Shown: positions 18,790 through 28,743, counted from the first letter of the stretch. The stretch: 64,000 bases of DNA from Clostridiisalibacter paucivorans DSM 22131 (GCF_000620125.1 NZ_JHVL01000004.1:62001-126000); one strand, 5' to 3'. The notes: generated by a model not told the origin, from the letters alone. Translations and numbers: made by a program.

Positions 18790-19123
18790 AACAATACCTC
18801 CATTTTCAAATATTATATTTTGACATTTAGATAATAATTGTCCATAGTTTTTACTGATTATTCTGCTATATCAATAGCATATGTATTTTTTATATTTCAT
18901 ATAAATAGAACATCATTAATTATAAGTATATAATAATTTAGATATTTCTTTAAATACTTCTTTTTACTCCTGCAAAAATTCTTCAGCAGAGTATAATGCT
19001 ATTCCTTTTTTTATAATAGTTATAATTTTACCGCATCTCCAATATATTATTTGAGAAAAATATGAATTTTCCAAAAAAAATGTTAGAATATATTTATAAA
19101 CATTCTATTAATGGAGGGATATT
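18790..19123. other. Divergent intergenic region with an inverted repeat
   Basis: 334 bases without a gene, between the histidine kinase (-) and the hydrogenase-like gene (+). It holds the kinase ribosome site and a short inverted repeat TGCTAT-ATCA-ATAGCA at 18864-18879, a possible operator. No convincing promoter pair or RNA structure was found; the region is very AT-rich. Confidence 0.4.
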
Positions 19124-20395
19124 ATGTCAAGTTCTTTCCACTCAGTAATATTAAAAGATGATTTATGTATTGGTTGTACAAATTGTATAAAGGGATGTCC
19201 TACTGAGGCAATAAGAGTTCGTAATGAAAAGGCTAAAATAATTGAGAGTAAATGCATAGACTGTGGTGAGTGTATTAGAAGATGCCCTGAACATGCAAAA
19301 GACAGCGTATCTGATTCTATAGATGAATTAGACTCCTTTAAATATAAAATAGCACTTCCAGCCCCTAGCCTATATTCTCAATTTGGCAAAAATACAGATA
19401 TAGGAAAAATACTGTATTCTTTAAAACTAGTAGGATTTGACCACATATTTGAAGTCTCAAGAGCTGCAGATATTGTATCTGATTATACACAAAAAATAGT
19501 AGCTACATCTAGTATATCTCCCTTAATTTCTTCATCATGTCCAGTTGTCGTGAGACTAATACAAGTTAGATTCCCAAGCTTGATTAAACATATATTACCA
19601 CTGGAATCCCCTATGGAAATAGCAGGAAATATAGCTCGAAAAGAAGCCTGTCAAAGGATGAATCTTAAACCTTCTGATATTGGTATATTTTTTATCAGCC
19701 CTTGCCCAGCTAAGGTAACCAGTGTAAAAAATCCCATTGGATCTAATCATTCTTCTGTAGATAGAGTTATTTCTTTTAAAGATATATATCCATATATCCT
19801 TAAAAACTTGAAATCTTGCAAAGATACACTTCCATTCTATCTATCGGGAAAAGCCATAGGATGGGCACGTTCTGGAGGTGAAACCTATTCTTTGGGTATC
19901 AATGATTATATATGTGTAGATGGTATAGAAAATGTAATAAATATTTTAGATGACATAGAAGACCATAGGTTAACAGGAGTAAGATTTGCAGAACTATTAT
20001 CTTGCAGAAATGGGTGTGTTGGTGGAGTTTTATCATTAGAAAACTCTTTCATAGCTAGAAATTTGATAAGACAAATATCGGAAAGCTTCCAATATGCCAA
20101 TAGTTCTCAACAATATAATCTTTCAAAAGAAGATATCTTTTTAACTAATCCTATTCTGCCAAGAAAAAGTAATATATTTGGTGATGACGTTTCCATTGCC
20201 ATGGAAAAAATGTCAAAAGTTCTAGAAATAAAAGAACAGTTACCAGGACTTGACTGTGGTGCATGTGGTTCTCCATCATGTCAAGTTATGGCTGAAGACA
20301 TAGTTTTAGGAGAAACCACATTGGATGACTGTATGGTATTATTTAAAAAGAAATTAGAAGATGAATATAGTATAAATAAAAACTCTGAAGCATAA
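19124..20395 (+). CDS. [FeFe]-hydrogenase-like protein, sensory type
   Basis: 423 residues. Two N-terminal [4Fe-4S] motifs (C15, C18, C21, C25 and C44, C47, C50, C54) are followed by a hydrogenase large-subunit domain with all four H-cluster cysteines: C139 (SSCP), C194 (SPCPAK), C294 and C298 (SCRNGC). The Cys that normally precedes C139 and relays protons is Ser138, as in putative sensory rather than catalytic hydrogenases. A C-terminal Fe-S domain has C378, C381, C386 and C403. The gene is monocistronic with its own terminator. No maturase genes (hydE, hydF, hydG) are near. A role in sensing H2 or redox state is inference. Confidence 0.85.
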   Translation: MSSSFHSVILKDDLCIGCTNCIKGCPTEAIRVRNEKAKIIESKCIDCGECIRRCPEHAKDSVSDSIDELDSFKYKIALPAPSLYSQFGKNTDIGKILYSLKLVGFDHIFEVSRAADIVSDYTQKIVATSSISPLISSSCPVVVRLIQVRFPSLIKHILPLESPMEIAGNIARKEACQRMNLKPSDIGIFFISPCPAKVTSVKNPIGSNHSSVDRVISFKDIYPYILKNLKSCKDTLPFYLSGKAIGWARSGGETYSLGINDYICVDGIENVINILDDIEDHRLTGVRFAELLSCRNGCVGGVLSLENSFIARNLIRQISESFQYANSSQQYNLSKEDIFLTNPILPRKSNIFGDDVSIAMEKMSKVLEIKEQLPGLDCGACGSPSCQVMAEDIVLGETTLDDCMVLFKKKLEDEYSINKNSEA

Positions 20396-20413
20396 TGCTT
20401 CAGAGTTTTTATT
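20381..20413. terminator. Terminator after the hydrogenase-like gene
   Basis: Stem AACTCTGAAGCA / TGCTTCAGAGTT with loop TAA, followed by a T run on the plus strand; the T-rich flank on the other side allows use from the minus strand as well. The gene stop codon lies in the loop. Confidence 0.9.
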
Positions 20414-20452
20414 TATACACTTGTAATGCATAATATATGTTTTATGTAATGT

Positions 20453-21391
20453 CTACTTATCTTGCTTGGTGGAATAGTATGTATTACCACCATTTTTTTT
20501 GGCTATATACATAGCTTCATCTGCTTTAAATATAATAGAATCCATATTTTCACCATCTAAAGGAAAATAGCTTATACCTATACTTAAAGATATATTTATT
20601 TTAAAATTACCTAATTCTAATGTCTTATCTTTAGAATTAATTATTTTAGAAGCTATAGATTCGCAATTGCATTGCCTTGAAGTCAATGGTAATAATATTA
20701 AGAATTCATCTCCCCCAAATCTACAGACTATATCGTTATTTCTAACATTATTTTTTAATATATCAGCTACCCTTATCAAGACATTATCTCCAGATTTATG
20801 TCCATAAGTATCATTTATATTCTTGAATTTATCAATATCTATAAACATAAGGGCTAATATCTTATTTTCTTGTTTAGCCTTTTGACATAAGTCTTCGCCA
20901 ATCTTATAAAACATCATTCTATTTGCAACACCAGTTAAGCCATCATAATACGCAAGTTTATGTATAGTCCTTTCTTTTTCTTTAAGCTTTTCTGTAGTAA
21001 CTTTCAATTTGTTTATGTATTTTTTCAGCTGTTCTATCCTGATATACTGATTTATAATATCTATGAACTCAATTAATATGAAATTTTCATTGTCTTTTTC
21101 TATTCTACTTATCTTTATATTAACCTTTTTATTGAATATTATATTTTTGTGCATAGCCGCCGAAAAAAACATTTTATATCCATTCTTTAAGACATTATTT
21201 ATAGACTTTTTAAAATAATGTTTATTCATTCCTGATAAAACATCATATATATTCTTATTTATTACTTCTGTATAATATCTATTTGTAAGATATTCCATGG
21301 ATTTATTCCATAACACTATTTCTAAATCTTTATTTAATATTGTTATGCCTTCACTAATATTATTAAGCACATCATAAAATGCCCTATTCAA
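20453..21391 (-). CDS. Diguanylate cyclase with N-terminal PAS-like domain
   Basis: 312 residues. The N-terminal part (about 1-120) is PAS-like (ISEGITILNKDLEIVLWNKSMEYLT). After a coiled linker comes a GGDEF domain with YYDGLTGVANR, FIDIDKFKNINDTYGH and an intact FGGDEF motif, so it should make cyclic di-GMP. The TTG at 21391 has AGAGG 8 bases upstream; the in-frame ATG at 21400 has no room. It overlaps the cheC-like gene by 8 bases, a sign of coupling. Confidence 0.88.
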   Translation of the reverse strand: MNRAFYDVLNNISEGITILNKDLEIVLWNKSMEYLTNRYYTEVINKNIYDVLSGMNKHYFKKSINNVLKNGYKMFFSAAMHKNIIFNKKVNIKISRIEKDNENFILIEFIDIINQYIRIEQLKKYINKLKVTTEKLKEKERTIHKLAYYDGLTGVANRMMFYKIGEDLCQKAKQENKILALMFIDIDKFKNINDTYGHKSGDNVLIRVADILKNNVRNNDIVCRFGGDEFLILLPLTSRQCNCESIASKIINSKDKTLELGNFKINISLSIGISYFPLDGENMDSIIFKADEAMYIAKKNGGNTYYSTKQDK

Positions 21392-22019
21392 ATATATCAT
21401 CCTCTATCGTATTTATTTTGTCTAAAATCTCGTTTATAGAAGTCAATGTAAGATTCATTATTATAGCACCTCTTATTTCCATGTCATCTATATTGAATGT
21501 TATATATAATAATAATGTATGAGTATAATTATTTATGTCAAAAGTTTTCTTAAAATCAACTTTGTCGAATATTTTCACTTCAGGTAAAGTATAGTTTATG
21601 TCTAACTCAAGATAATTTGCTAATTCTCCTATAAGAGAGTTCAATATTATATTTCCAATTTCCTTTATTACATCAAAATCTACATCGTTAAACATTATAT
21701 CTTCATCGCAATTTTCTATATCATCCATATTCAAACATAAATTAATAAATGTTCTCATCTTGTCTGCTGGAAATATAAGATTGGCTTTTCCATTTAGTTT
21801 TTCCTTAAAACATATGGAAGATACCATCAATGTACCATCTAAAGTTTGATTTACATAATTATTGAATTCATCACTTTCTTTTATAACATCTAGTATCTTT
21901 ACAATTGGTACATCTAACAATATTTTTTTATTTATAATATCTGACAGTACACTGGCTGACTTTCCCACACTTATATTAAACAATTCCTTCAATATGTCTT
22001 CTGTATAGATATCACTCAT
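21384..22019 (-). CDS. cheC: CheC-like phosphatase
   Basis: 211 residues with two copies of the CheC active-site signature E-x2-N-x22-P: E12-N15-P38 near the N-terminus, and a second copy in EIGN...TLP about residue 122-148. Proteins of this family remove phosphate from CheY-P. The ATG at 22019 overlaps the stop of the upstream receiver gene by 8 bases; an ATG at 22031 is possible but less likely. Its neighbours, a CheY-like receiver and diguanylate cyclases, suggest local phosphate control of cyclic di-GMP output, which is inference. Confidence 0.85.
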   Translation of the reverse strand: MSDIYTEDILKELFNISVGKSASVLSDIINKKILLDVPIVKILDVIKESDEFNNYVNQTLDGTLMVSSICFKEKLNGKANLIFPADKMRTFINLCLNMDDIENCDEDIMFNDVDFDVIKEIGNIILNSLIGELANYLELDINYTLPEVKIFDKVDFKKTFDINNYTHTLLLYITFNIDDMEIRGAIIMNLTLTSINEILDKINTIEDDIFE

Positions 22020-22386
22020 TATTTTTATCATCCTTTATAACTTTTATTATTTCCTTTGCCTTCTCTTCATTAAAAGGCTTATTTATGAAACTTATAATAT
22101 TATACTCTTCCATTTCAATTTTCACAGACTTCTGTACATCCGCAGACAGTATAATTATCTTTGCTTCTGAATCATATTCTTTTATTGCCTTAGTAAGTTC
22201 TTTACCATTCATTCTAGGCATAAGCAGATCCACAAAAACATAATCTGGATCTATTAATCTAAACTTTTTAAACCCCTCTTCTCCGTCAGCTGCAAAATAT
22301 AATTCCACATCTTTTATCTCTTTTTTTAATAAAGTCCCTGTTATCTTTTGAGAAAAAATAGAATCATCAACTATCAAAATTTTCAT
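22012..22386 (-). CDS. Single-domain CheY-like response regulator
   Basis: 124 residues consisting of one receiver domain: D7-D8, phospho-acceptor D53 (VFVDLLMPRM), S81 and K103 (NKPF). There is no output domain, so it must act on partner proteins; the next gene encodes a CheC-type phosphatase, which likely acts on this receiver. First of three overlapping genes (receiver, CheC, diguanylate cyclase). Confidence 0.93.
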   Translation of the reverse strand: MKILIVDDSIFSQKITGTLLKKEIKDVELYFAADGEEGFKKFRLIDPDYVFVDLLMPRMNGKELTKAIKEYDSEAKIIILSADVQKSVKIEMEEYNIISFINKPFNEEKAKEIIKVIKDDKNNE

Positions 22387-22449
22387 AAAATATCCTCCTA
22401 TAATAAGATTCCCAGTTCACACTATATTTGTAATTATAACAAAAATTCT

Positions 22450-23826
22450 TTACATGTGATTGTTTTTATTAATACTTTTTTTATATACAGTATTTTTCAT
22501 TTCATACATATCCTTATCTGCCTGTCCTATGGCATCCAATAATTCAATACTATTTCTCACCTCTTTTAAACCATAAGATACAGATATTTGAAAGTCAAAT
22601 TTATCTACACCATTTAACTTTTCATTAATCCTATCCATTATTCTCCTAGCAACTAATTCATCACAGTTATATAATACTAATAGAAATTCATCTCCTCCAT
22701 ATCTAACAGCTATATCATTTTCTCTTATGGACCCTTTTAAAATTTTACTAATTTCTTTTAGTACATCATCTCCTATTACATGTCCGTATGTGTCATTTAT
22801 ATTTTTAAAACCATTTACATCTATCATTACTATGGTAAATAAGTTATTATCACAAATACCTTCTTCTTTATACATTCTTTCTATCCATTGATTAAAATAT
22901 GTTCTAGAATATAAATCTGTGAGCCCATCTTTAGTTGCCTGTTTTTTATATTTTTCCTTACTCATTTTCAGGTTTGTAATTAGTTCTCCAGTAGCCTTCA
23001 TAGCTATCAAATTTGTTATAAATATAAGGATTATTAATGCAATTATAAATCCTAATAAAGTAATTCTAGAGACATTTTGTATTGGTAAATACAATTTATT
23101 GTTTTCTATCTTTACAAGAAGTCTTTTATTTGTAAATGTTAAATCTTTAATATATCCTGTATACTCCTCTCCCTCTAAGATATCTATTCCATCAATCACA
23201 TATATTTTTTCTCCAAAATTTACCATCTCTTTTAAATGCATAGAATCATGTATACTAAATTCAATATCTCCACTATTTATATCTTTAAATACATATGCCA
23301 TATCATAGAATACCACATCATATCCTAGTAATCTATTATTATCTTTTATTGGAGAATATACAATAGTAGATATTTTATCCCCAATAATTTTTATATCTAA
23401 AAGTCTTTTTTGCATATCAGAAACATTACTTAATATATTTGTATCTACTATTCCATATTGAGTAACAATTTTTCCATCAACAACTCTACATGCACCTATT
23501 GAATTTTCTAATACATCATATCCCTCTTTATACAATTGAGCAGTATATTTAACTAAATCTTCAAACTCCACATCTCTATTTTTATATTTAATAATTTCTT
23601 TTTTTATCATACTTCTACTAGATAATCCTTGGGCTCCTTCTATGCATCTATTTAAAAACTGTTGTATATTCATTTCATTGGCCTTTGCTGTAAGTACAAA
23701 ATTTTTCAATGTAGCCTTTTTCAATTCATTCTTCATTGGAATATATATGCCTATGTATGTTATAGAAGCAATTAATATCAAAAATGCAATAATATATATT
23801 TTTATATTTCTTATATATTTATACAT
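22450..23826 (-). CDS. Membrane-anchored diguanylate cyclase
   Basis: 458 residues. A first membrane helix (about 8-28) is followed by an extracellular sensory region of about 220 residues (Cache-like by layout), a second helix (about 258-275, ITLLGFIIALIILIFI) and a cytoplasmic GGDEF domain with MIDVNGFKNINDTYGH and an intact YGGDEF motif. It should produce cyclic di-GMP in response to an outside signal. It ends 63 bases before the receiver gene on the same strand and is 4 bases downstream of the PAS-GGDEF-EAL gene. Confidence 0.92.
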   Translation of the reverse strand: MYKYIRNIKIYIIAFLILIASITYIGIYIPMKNELKKATLKNFVLTAKANEMNIQQFLNRCIEGAQGLSSRSMIKKEIIKYKNRDVEFEDLVKYTAQLYKEGYDVLENSIGACRVVDGKIVTQYGIVDTNILSNVSDMQKRLLDIKIIGDKISTIVYSPIKDNNRLLGYDVVFYDMAYVFKDINSGDIEFSIHDSMHLKEMVNFGEKIYVIDGIDILEGEEYTGYIKDLTFTNKRLLVKIENNKLYLPIQNVSRITLLGFIIALIILIFITNLIAMKATGELITNLKMSKEKYKKQATKDGLTDLYSRTYFNQWIERMYKEEGICDNNLFTIVMIDVNGFKNINDTYGHVIGDDVLKEISKILKGSIRENDIAVRYGGDEFLLVLYNCDELVARRIMDRINEKLNGVDKFDFQISVSYGLKEVRNSIELLDAIGQADKDMYEMKNTVYKKSINKNNHM

Positions 23827-23830
23827 CTAA

Positions 23831-26305
23831 TCACATCTTTCTTTCATAGATTCTTTCCGCATTTATTAAACTCTCTATTTCTTCAGCTGGTACCGCCCTA
23901 CTAAATAAATAACCTTGTCCTATATCACACCCATATTCCTTCAATATATTTAATTGTTCTTCAGTTTCTATTCCTTCTGCTACAACTTTTATATTTAATC
24001 CATGGGCCATATCTATTATTGACTTCACTATTATTTTATCCTCTTCATTATTCTCAAAATCCTTTATAAATTCTCTATCCATCTTCACTGTATCCATATT
24101 TATTTTTCTAAGATATGTTAATGAAGAATAGCCTGTACCAAAATCATCCAATGCTATATCTATACCTATGGTTTTAATTTTATTTAATAAATCAACTGCT
24201 AGATCCATATCTGATAGAATTGCCGTTTCTGTTATCTCCAATTCAAATTTTATGTCATCTATATTTTTGCAAGTAAATATATCCTCTATATCCTTTATCA
24301 ATCCTACCCTATTTAGCTGTTTACCTGATAGATTAATAGCTATCTTCAAATCATTATATCCTTTTTGTATCCACCTTTTCTTTTGTTTACAAACAGTTTT
24401 AAATACCCAAATACCTATATCATATATAAGTCCAGATTCCTCTGCTACAGGTATAAAATCCATAGGAGGCACAAAACCTTTCGTTGGATGTTTCCAACGA
24501 ATCAAAGCCTCAACCCCTGTAATTTTCCCCATTTTGAGGTCTATCTGTGGTTGATAATATAAAACAAATTCATTATTATCTATACCATATCTAATTTGTT
24601 TTACCATATCTATATAATTTAAAGTTTTCTCCTGTATTTTTTTAGAATAAAAGCTGAAATTGTCTTTACCATTTTCTTTTACTGAAAACATTGCTGTGTC
24701 TGCATTCTTTAAAAGAGTTATGCTATCCTTTCCATGTTCAGGATACAATGCTATGCCTATACTGTAAGATACAAAAAATTCTTGATTTTCTAGTCTCCAG
24801 TACCTTCTTAACACATTAATAAGCTTATCTAGCCTATTTATTACTTCTTTTCTATCTCTAATCTCTCTAAATACTATTATAAACTCATCCCCACTGGTTC
24901 TAGATATCAAATCTGGATATCTTACATTTTTACTCAATACATTAGAAACATAGATTAAAAATTTATCTCCTATTATATGTCCCAATACATCATTTATATG
25001 CTTAAAATCATCTATATCTACATAAACAAGTGCAAATGATTTTTCTTTCTTATCATTAATCAGTCTATCTATTTCTTTTTTTATCATTATTCTATTTGGT
25101 AATTTAGTCAAGTCATCATAATATGCTAATTTTTCTAAATTTTTTTCTAATTTTTTTATTTCTGTTATATTGACCCCTACAGAAATAATCTCACTCACTT
25201 TTCCGTCTTTCTGTTCCAAAACACTGCTATTCCATAATACATTTAAAATTTCATCTTTTTTCGATAAAATTCTACTTTCATGGTTCTTTAATATATTACC
25301 CTTTCTTATAGTATCAAAAACTTTTTTCATATAATATTTATCTTTTTTAGGTATGAATTTATCTATCCAAATTTTCCCTACTACTTCATCCTCTGTATAT
25401 CCTGTTATCCTCTCTGTATAAGGATTTATCCTCTTAATTCTTCCATCGTTATCCCATATAACTACAATTACAGATACATCATTTATAACATTATTTGATA
25501 ATAATTGCTCTTTTTGAAGTCTTTCTTTTAACTTCAATTGTTCAGTTATATCTGTATGGGAACCCGCTAATTTTAACGGGTTCCCAGCATTGTCCCATAT
25601 ACCTTTTCCTCTACTTAAAATCCATTTATACTCTCCATTTTTACATTTTAATCTATAGCTATTTTCGTACGTACATCCCATTCCACTTTTTAAATAATCA
25701 TTTATTTTATTTAATGCTCCCTTTTTATCCTTAGGATGAATTAATTTTTCCAATGTCTGAAATTTGTGCTCTAAATCCCCCTGCTGATATCCCAATATGC
25801 ATCTACCCTTAGGAGAAAAATAGTAATTATCATTTATAATATTCCATTCCCAGATACCATCATCGGATCCTTCAGTTATAAGATCATATCTTTGTTTACT
25901 TACCAAAAGAGCATCTCTATGCTTTTTGACCTCAGCAAATTGTCTTTTCAACTTTTCTTCCAAATAAGACAATTTATAATTATTTGTGATTAGATCTTCA
26001 TATCCTTTATATATTTTATCTATCTGTTTTTTAAACAATGAAATTCTATTATATATCAACGGATAAAGTATAATCAGGCTCGCAAATACATAAATCCATA
26101 ATTTATATCCGTGAATTTGTTCATAAACAGATTTATTAAATGTTAAACTATTCAAAATCGTATCTAATAAAAATAACAACAACATATACATGATAGCATA
26201 TATAATTATAAATTTAATCCCTTCTCTTTTAGGGTTTATATAATCCCTCTCTTTTATTGTTTTATATAAATTATTTTTATCAGATCTATTTAATCCCTTT
26301 TTCAA
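23831..26305 (-). CDS. PAS-PAS-GGDEF-EAL cyclic di-GMP enzyme
   Basis: 824 residues. Two N-terminal membrane helices (about 30-50 and 70-88) and a coiled coil precede two PAS domains with PAC-like ends (TDITEQ and VNITEIKKLE), a GGDEF domain and an EAL domain. The GGDEF signature is altered to SGDEF (TSGDEF). The EAL domain has EALIRW, the ELEITE strand, DDFGTGYSSL and VVAEGIET, so phosphodiesterase activity is likely; cyclase activity is possible but uncertain. Start is TTG with AGAGGT 7 bases upstream. It sits 4 bases before a diguanylate cyclase gene, so opposite activities probably share one transcript. Confidence 0.93.
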   Translation of the reverse strand: MKKGLNRSDKNNLYKTIKERDYINPKREGIKFIIIYAIMYMLLLFLLDTILNSLTFNKSVYEQIHGYKLWIYVFASLIILYPLIYNRISLFKKQIDKIYKGYEDLITNNYKLSYLEEKLKRQFAEVKKHRDALLVSKQRYDLITEGSDDGIWEWNIINDNYYFSPKGRCILGYQQGDLEHKFQTLEKLIHPKDKKGALNKINDYLKSGMGCTYENSYRLKCKNGEYKWILSRGKGIWDNAGNPLKLAGSHTDITEQLKLKERLQKEQLLSNNVINDVSVIVVIWDNDGRIKRINPYTERITGYTEDEVVGKIWIDKFIPKKDKYYMKKVFDTIRKGNILKNHESRILSKKDEILNVLWNSSVLEQKDGKVSEIISVGVNITEIKKLEKNLEKLAYYDDLTKLPNRIMIKKEIDRLINDKKEKSFALVYVDIDDFKHINDVLGHIIGDKFLIYVSNVLSKNVRYPDLISRTSGDEFIIVFREIRDRKEVINRLDKLINVLRRYWRLENQEFFVSYSIGIALYPEHGKDSITLLKNADTAMFSVKENGKDNFSFYSKKIQEKTLNYIDMVKQIRYGIDNNEFVLYYQPQIDLKMGKITGVEALIRWKHPTKGFVPPMDFIPVAEESGLIYDIGIWVFKTVCKQKKRWIQKGYNDLKIAINLSGKQLNRVGLIKDIEDIFTCKNIDDIKFELEITETAILSDMDLAVDLLNKIKTIGIDIALDDFGTGYSSLTYLRKINMDTVKMDREFIKDFENNEEDKIIVKSIIDMAHGLNIKVVAEGIETEEQLNILKEYGCDIGQGYLFSRAVPAEEIESLINAERIYERKM

Positions 26306-26414
26306 TTATAATACCTCTTTCTCAATGCAAATATGATAAGACATTTTGTTTTATATTATATTTTATCATATTTAATATGTATTTTTTGAATATGACTAAT
26401 ATTTTGTATATTAA

Positions 26415-26453
26415 ATAAAAAAATAATGAGATTTAAAATCCCATTATTTTTTA
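26415..26453 (-). terminator. Terminator of the pduL-deoC operon
   Basis: AT-rich stem around ATAATGGGATTTTAAATCTC on the minus strand followed by a T run; it overlaps the last codons of deoC. Confidence 0.8.
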
Positions 26454-27100
26454 TCACCCTTTGTTATATTTATAGAGGAACTAGCACCTATTCTAGATGC
26501 TCCAGCATCTAGCATTTTCTTAGCCTTATCATAATCTCTTATTCCTCCCGATGCCTTTACTCCCATGCTATCACCTACTATTTTACGCATAAGAGCTACA
26601 TCTTCAACTGTTGCACCTGCTGTACTAAAACCAGTAGATGTCTTCACATATTGAGCATTTGCCTTTTTAGCCAATTCACATGCCTTTATCTTCTCTTCTT
26701 CATTTAATAGACATGTTTCTATTATTACCTTTACCAATCCCTTTTCTTTCGCAATATCTACTACAGACTTTATATCATTAAGTACAACTTCATATGCTCT
26801 ATCTTTTAATGCCCCTATATTTATAACCATGTCCAATTCTGTAGCTCCATCCTCAATAGCCTTCATAGCTTCAAAGGCCTTTACCTCTTTTAAGGTACTT
26901 CCTAATGGAAAACCTATAACACAAGCCACATTTACATCAGTACCTTTTAACAATTCCTTTGCATATTTCACATAATATGGATTTACACATACCGATGAAA
27001 ACAAGTATTCCTTAGCTTCATCACATACTTTTCTGACCATTTCTTTTGTAGTTTCTGGTTTAAGGATTGTATGGTCTATATAAGAAGCAATATTATTCAT
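26444..27100 (-). CDS. deoC: Deoxyribose-phosphate aldolase
   Basis: Class I aldolase that splits 2-deoxyribose 5-phosphate into acetaldehyde and glyceraldehyde 3-phosphate. The 218 residues carry the family blocks [20 protein letters not shown], the Schiff-base lysine in YVKTSTGF (about K153) and [10 protein letters not shown] with the second active-site lysine. The ATG at 27100 has GGAGG 7 bases upstream. It is 14 bases after pduL, which could use the acetaldehyde once oxidised to an acyl-CoA. Confidence 0.96.
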   Translation of the reverse strand: MNNIASYIDHTILKPETTKEMVRKVCDEAKEYLFSSVCVNPYYVKYAKELLKGTDVNVACVIGFPLGSTLKEVKAFEAMKAIEDGATELDMVINIGALKDRAYEVVLNDIKSVVDIAKEKGLVKVIIETCLLNEEEKIKACELAKKANAQYVKTSTGFSTAGATVEDVALMRKIVGDSMGVKASGGIRDYDKAKKMLDAGASRIGASSSINITKGDKK

Positions 27101-27113
27101 CAAAAAACCTCCA

Positions 27114-27686
27114 CTATTTGATTAATTGAACAAGATCACAATTTTTTACTGCAGCTGCATTACCTTCATCCATATCTACATGCATTTCCAATGCATATTT
27201 AGGGCTTACCCTAACTAATACATTATCAAATATAAGTCCTCTAAATCCTCCAACCTGTACTTTTACTCTATCTTTATCTGAAACTCCAAATTCTTTTGCA
27301 TCTTCTGTATGCATATGGATATGTCTTGCTGCTGCTATTACTCCCTCTTCTATCTCAGCTTCTCCTTTTGGTCCTATTATTTTTGCTCCTGGACTTCCAT
27401 CTAAATCTCCTGAATCTCTTACTGGAGGTACTACCCCTAAAGCAAATCCATCGGCTAAAGAAATCTCTATTTGAGTTTTTGATCTTTCTGGTCCCAATAC
27501 TCTAACCCTCTTCAATGTACCCTTTGGACCAACTACATCAACAGTTTCCTCACAAGCAAATTGTCCAGGTTGAGACAAATCCTTTTTCTTTGTCAATTCA
27601 TGTCCCTTTCCAAAAAGAACTTCTATATGTTCTTTACTTAAATGTATGTGTTTGTTTGATAATGCTATTGGTAATTCTTTTTTCAT
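27114..27686 (-). CDS. pduL: Phosphate propanoyltransferase / phosphotransacetylase (PduL type)
   Basis: Zinc-dependent enzyme that exchanges CoA for phosphate on short acyl groups, so energy can be recovered as ATP by an acyl kinase. 190 residues with His clusters NKHIHLS near the N-terminus, [12 protein letters not shown] in the middle and [11 protein letters not shown] at the end, which are the family metal ligands. There are no shell-protein genes nearby, so this is likely a free cytoplasmic form. Paired with deoC in one operon, but no acylating aldehyde dehydrogenase is in the window. Confidence 0.92.
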   Translation of the reverse strand: MKKELPIALSNKHIHLSKEHIEVLFGKGHELTKKKDLSQPGQFACEETVDVVGPKGTLKRVRVLGPERSKTQIEISLADGFALGVVPPVRDSGDLDGSPGAKIIGPKGEAEIEEGVIAAARHIHMHTEDAKEFGVSDKDRVKVQVGGFRGLIFDNVLVRVSPKYALEMHVDMDEGNAAAVKNCDLVQLIK

Positions 27687-27824
27687 TGTACGGCCTCCTC
27701 GATTATTTTAGTATTTATATAATTTAAACTCTACCTTTGTCCATTAAAATTATAATTGTTTTTATTATAAAAATCAAATAAGAATATTTTTTTTATATAG
27801 AATAATGGTATTTAATCCAATATT

Positions 27825-27833
27825 TGATATAAT
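27825..27833 (+). promoter_or_regulatory. Possible extended -10 promoter of the chemoreceptor gene
   Basis: TGATATAAT, an extended -10 element, lies 47 bases before the TTG start at 27880. A good -35 box was not seen. Confidence 0.4.
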
Positions 27834-27879
27834 TATGTTGTATATTGTTTTATTATTGAAATTAAAGGAGGTTTAAATA

Positions 27880-28701
27880 TTGTCTAAAATATTAAATAGT
27901 TTTATAGCCGTTGCTCCCTATATTAATGACCTCACATTTAACGACATAGGTATTACTATAACTGATAGAGAAAAATATCTTCTTTTTGTAGCTGGTGGTA
28001 ATATTCCTCAATTAGTAGAAACAGGACAAATGGTTCCTGAAGGTACTGTTGTTAAAGAGTGTATAAATACTGGTCAAAAGATTATAAAAAAAGTTTCAAA
28101 AGAGCTTTTTGGTTTTCCATATATAGCTTGTGGTATTCCTATAATAGAGGATAATGAAATAGTAGGATCTGTTTCCTTTGTAATATCTATTGATCAACAA
28201 GAAAAATTACAAGACTTAGCACAAGAACTTTCAGCTACATTTGAACATTTAACTAAATCGTCTCAATCTATAGATAACGATGCAGCACAGCTTTCAGATA
28301 TCAGTAAAAATTTATCTAACACATCAAAAAAATCAGTTGAACAAATTAACGAAACTGATAATATACTTAAAATGATTGAAAATATATCAAATAAAACCAA
28401 TTTACTGGGCTTAAATGCCTCTATCGAAGCCGCTAGAGCAGGTAAAGAAGGCCTTGGGTTTTCAGTGGTTGCCGAGGAAATAAGAAAACTATCCATAGAC
28501 AGTTCTGAATCGGTACAACAAATCGAAAAAATTTTAAAAGACATTAAATCTAATTCTTCTCAACAAGAAAAAACCATAAAAAATATAACTGAAATTATCA
28601 AATCCCAATCTGATGCAATGAATAATATAAATAGTAGTCTACAAGAATTGTATTCTTCAATCAACATCTTGGTAGAAGAAGCTGAAAACCTTACAAAATA
28701 A
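27880..28701 (+). CDS. Soluble methyl-accepting chemotaxis-like protein
   Basis: 273 residues without membrane helices. Residues about 1-115 form an alpha/beta ligand-binding-like domain ([35 protein letters not shown]) of a type often found in short cytoplasmic receptors. Residues about 120-270 are the signalling coiled coil with the hairpin tip [16 protein letters not shown] and [12 protein letters not shown]. The start is TTG with AGGAGG about 9 bases upstream. Size and layout match the Rossmann-type receptor at 5526, but the sensor domain is different. The ligand is unknown. Confidence 0.86.
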   Translation: MSKILNSFIAVAPYINDLTFNDIGITITDREKYLLFVAGGNIPQLVETGQMVPEGTVVKECINTGQKIIKKVSKELFGFPYIACGIPIIEDNEIVGSVSFVISIDQQEKLQDLAQELSATFEHLTKSSQSIDNDAAQLSDISKNLSNTSKKSVEQINETDNILKMIENISNKTNLLGLNASIEAARAGKEGLGFSVVAEEIRKLSIDSSESVQQIEKILKDIKSNSSQQEKTIKNITEIIKSQSDAMNNINSSLQELYSSINILVEEAENLTK

Positions 28702-28706
28702 CAACT

Positions 28707-28743
28707 AAAAGCCATAGATTAAATTATTCAATCTATGGCTTTT
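28707..28743. terminator. Bidirectional terminator
   Basis: Stem AAAAGCCATAGATT / AATCTATGGCTTTT with a 9-base loop; it lies between the chemoreceptor (+) and the flavodoxin-like gene (-) and overlaps the end of the latter. Confidence 0.9.

Noticed and set aside
27296-27505. Leucine-rich plus-strand reading frame opposite pduL
   Set aside because: It is the antisense shadow of a well-supported gene, and the Leu run comes from reverse reading of Lys/Glu-rich codons.
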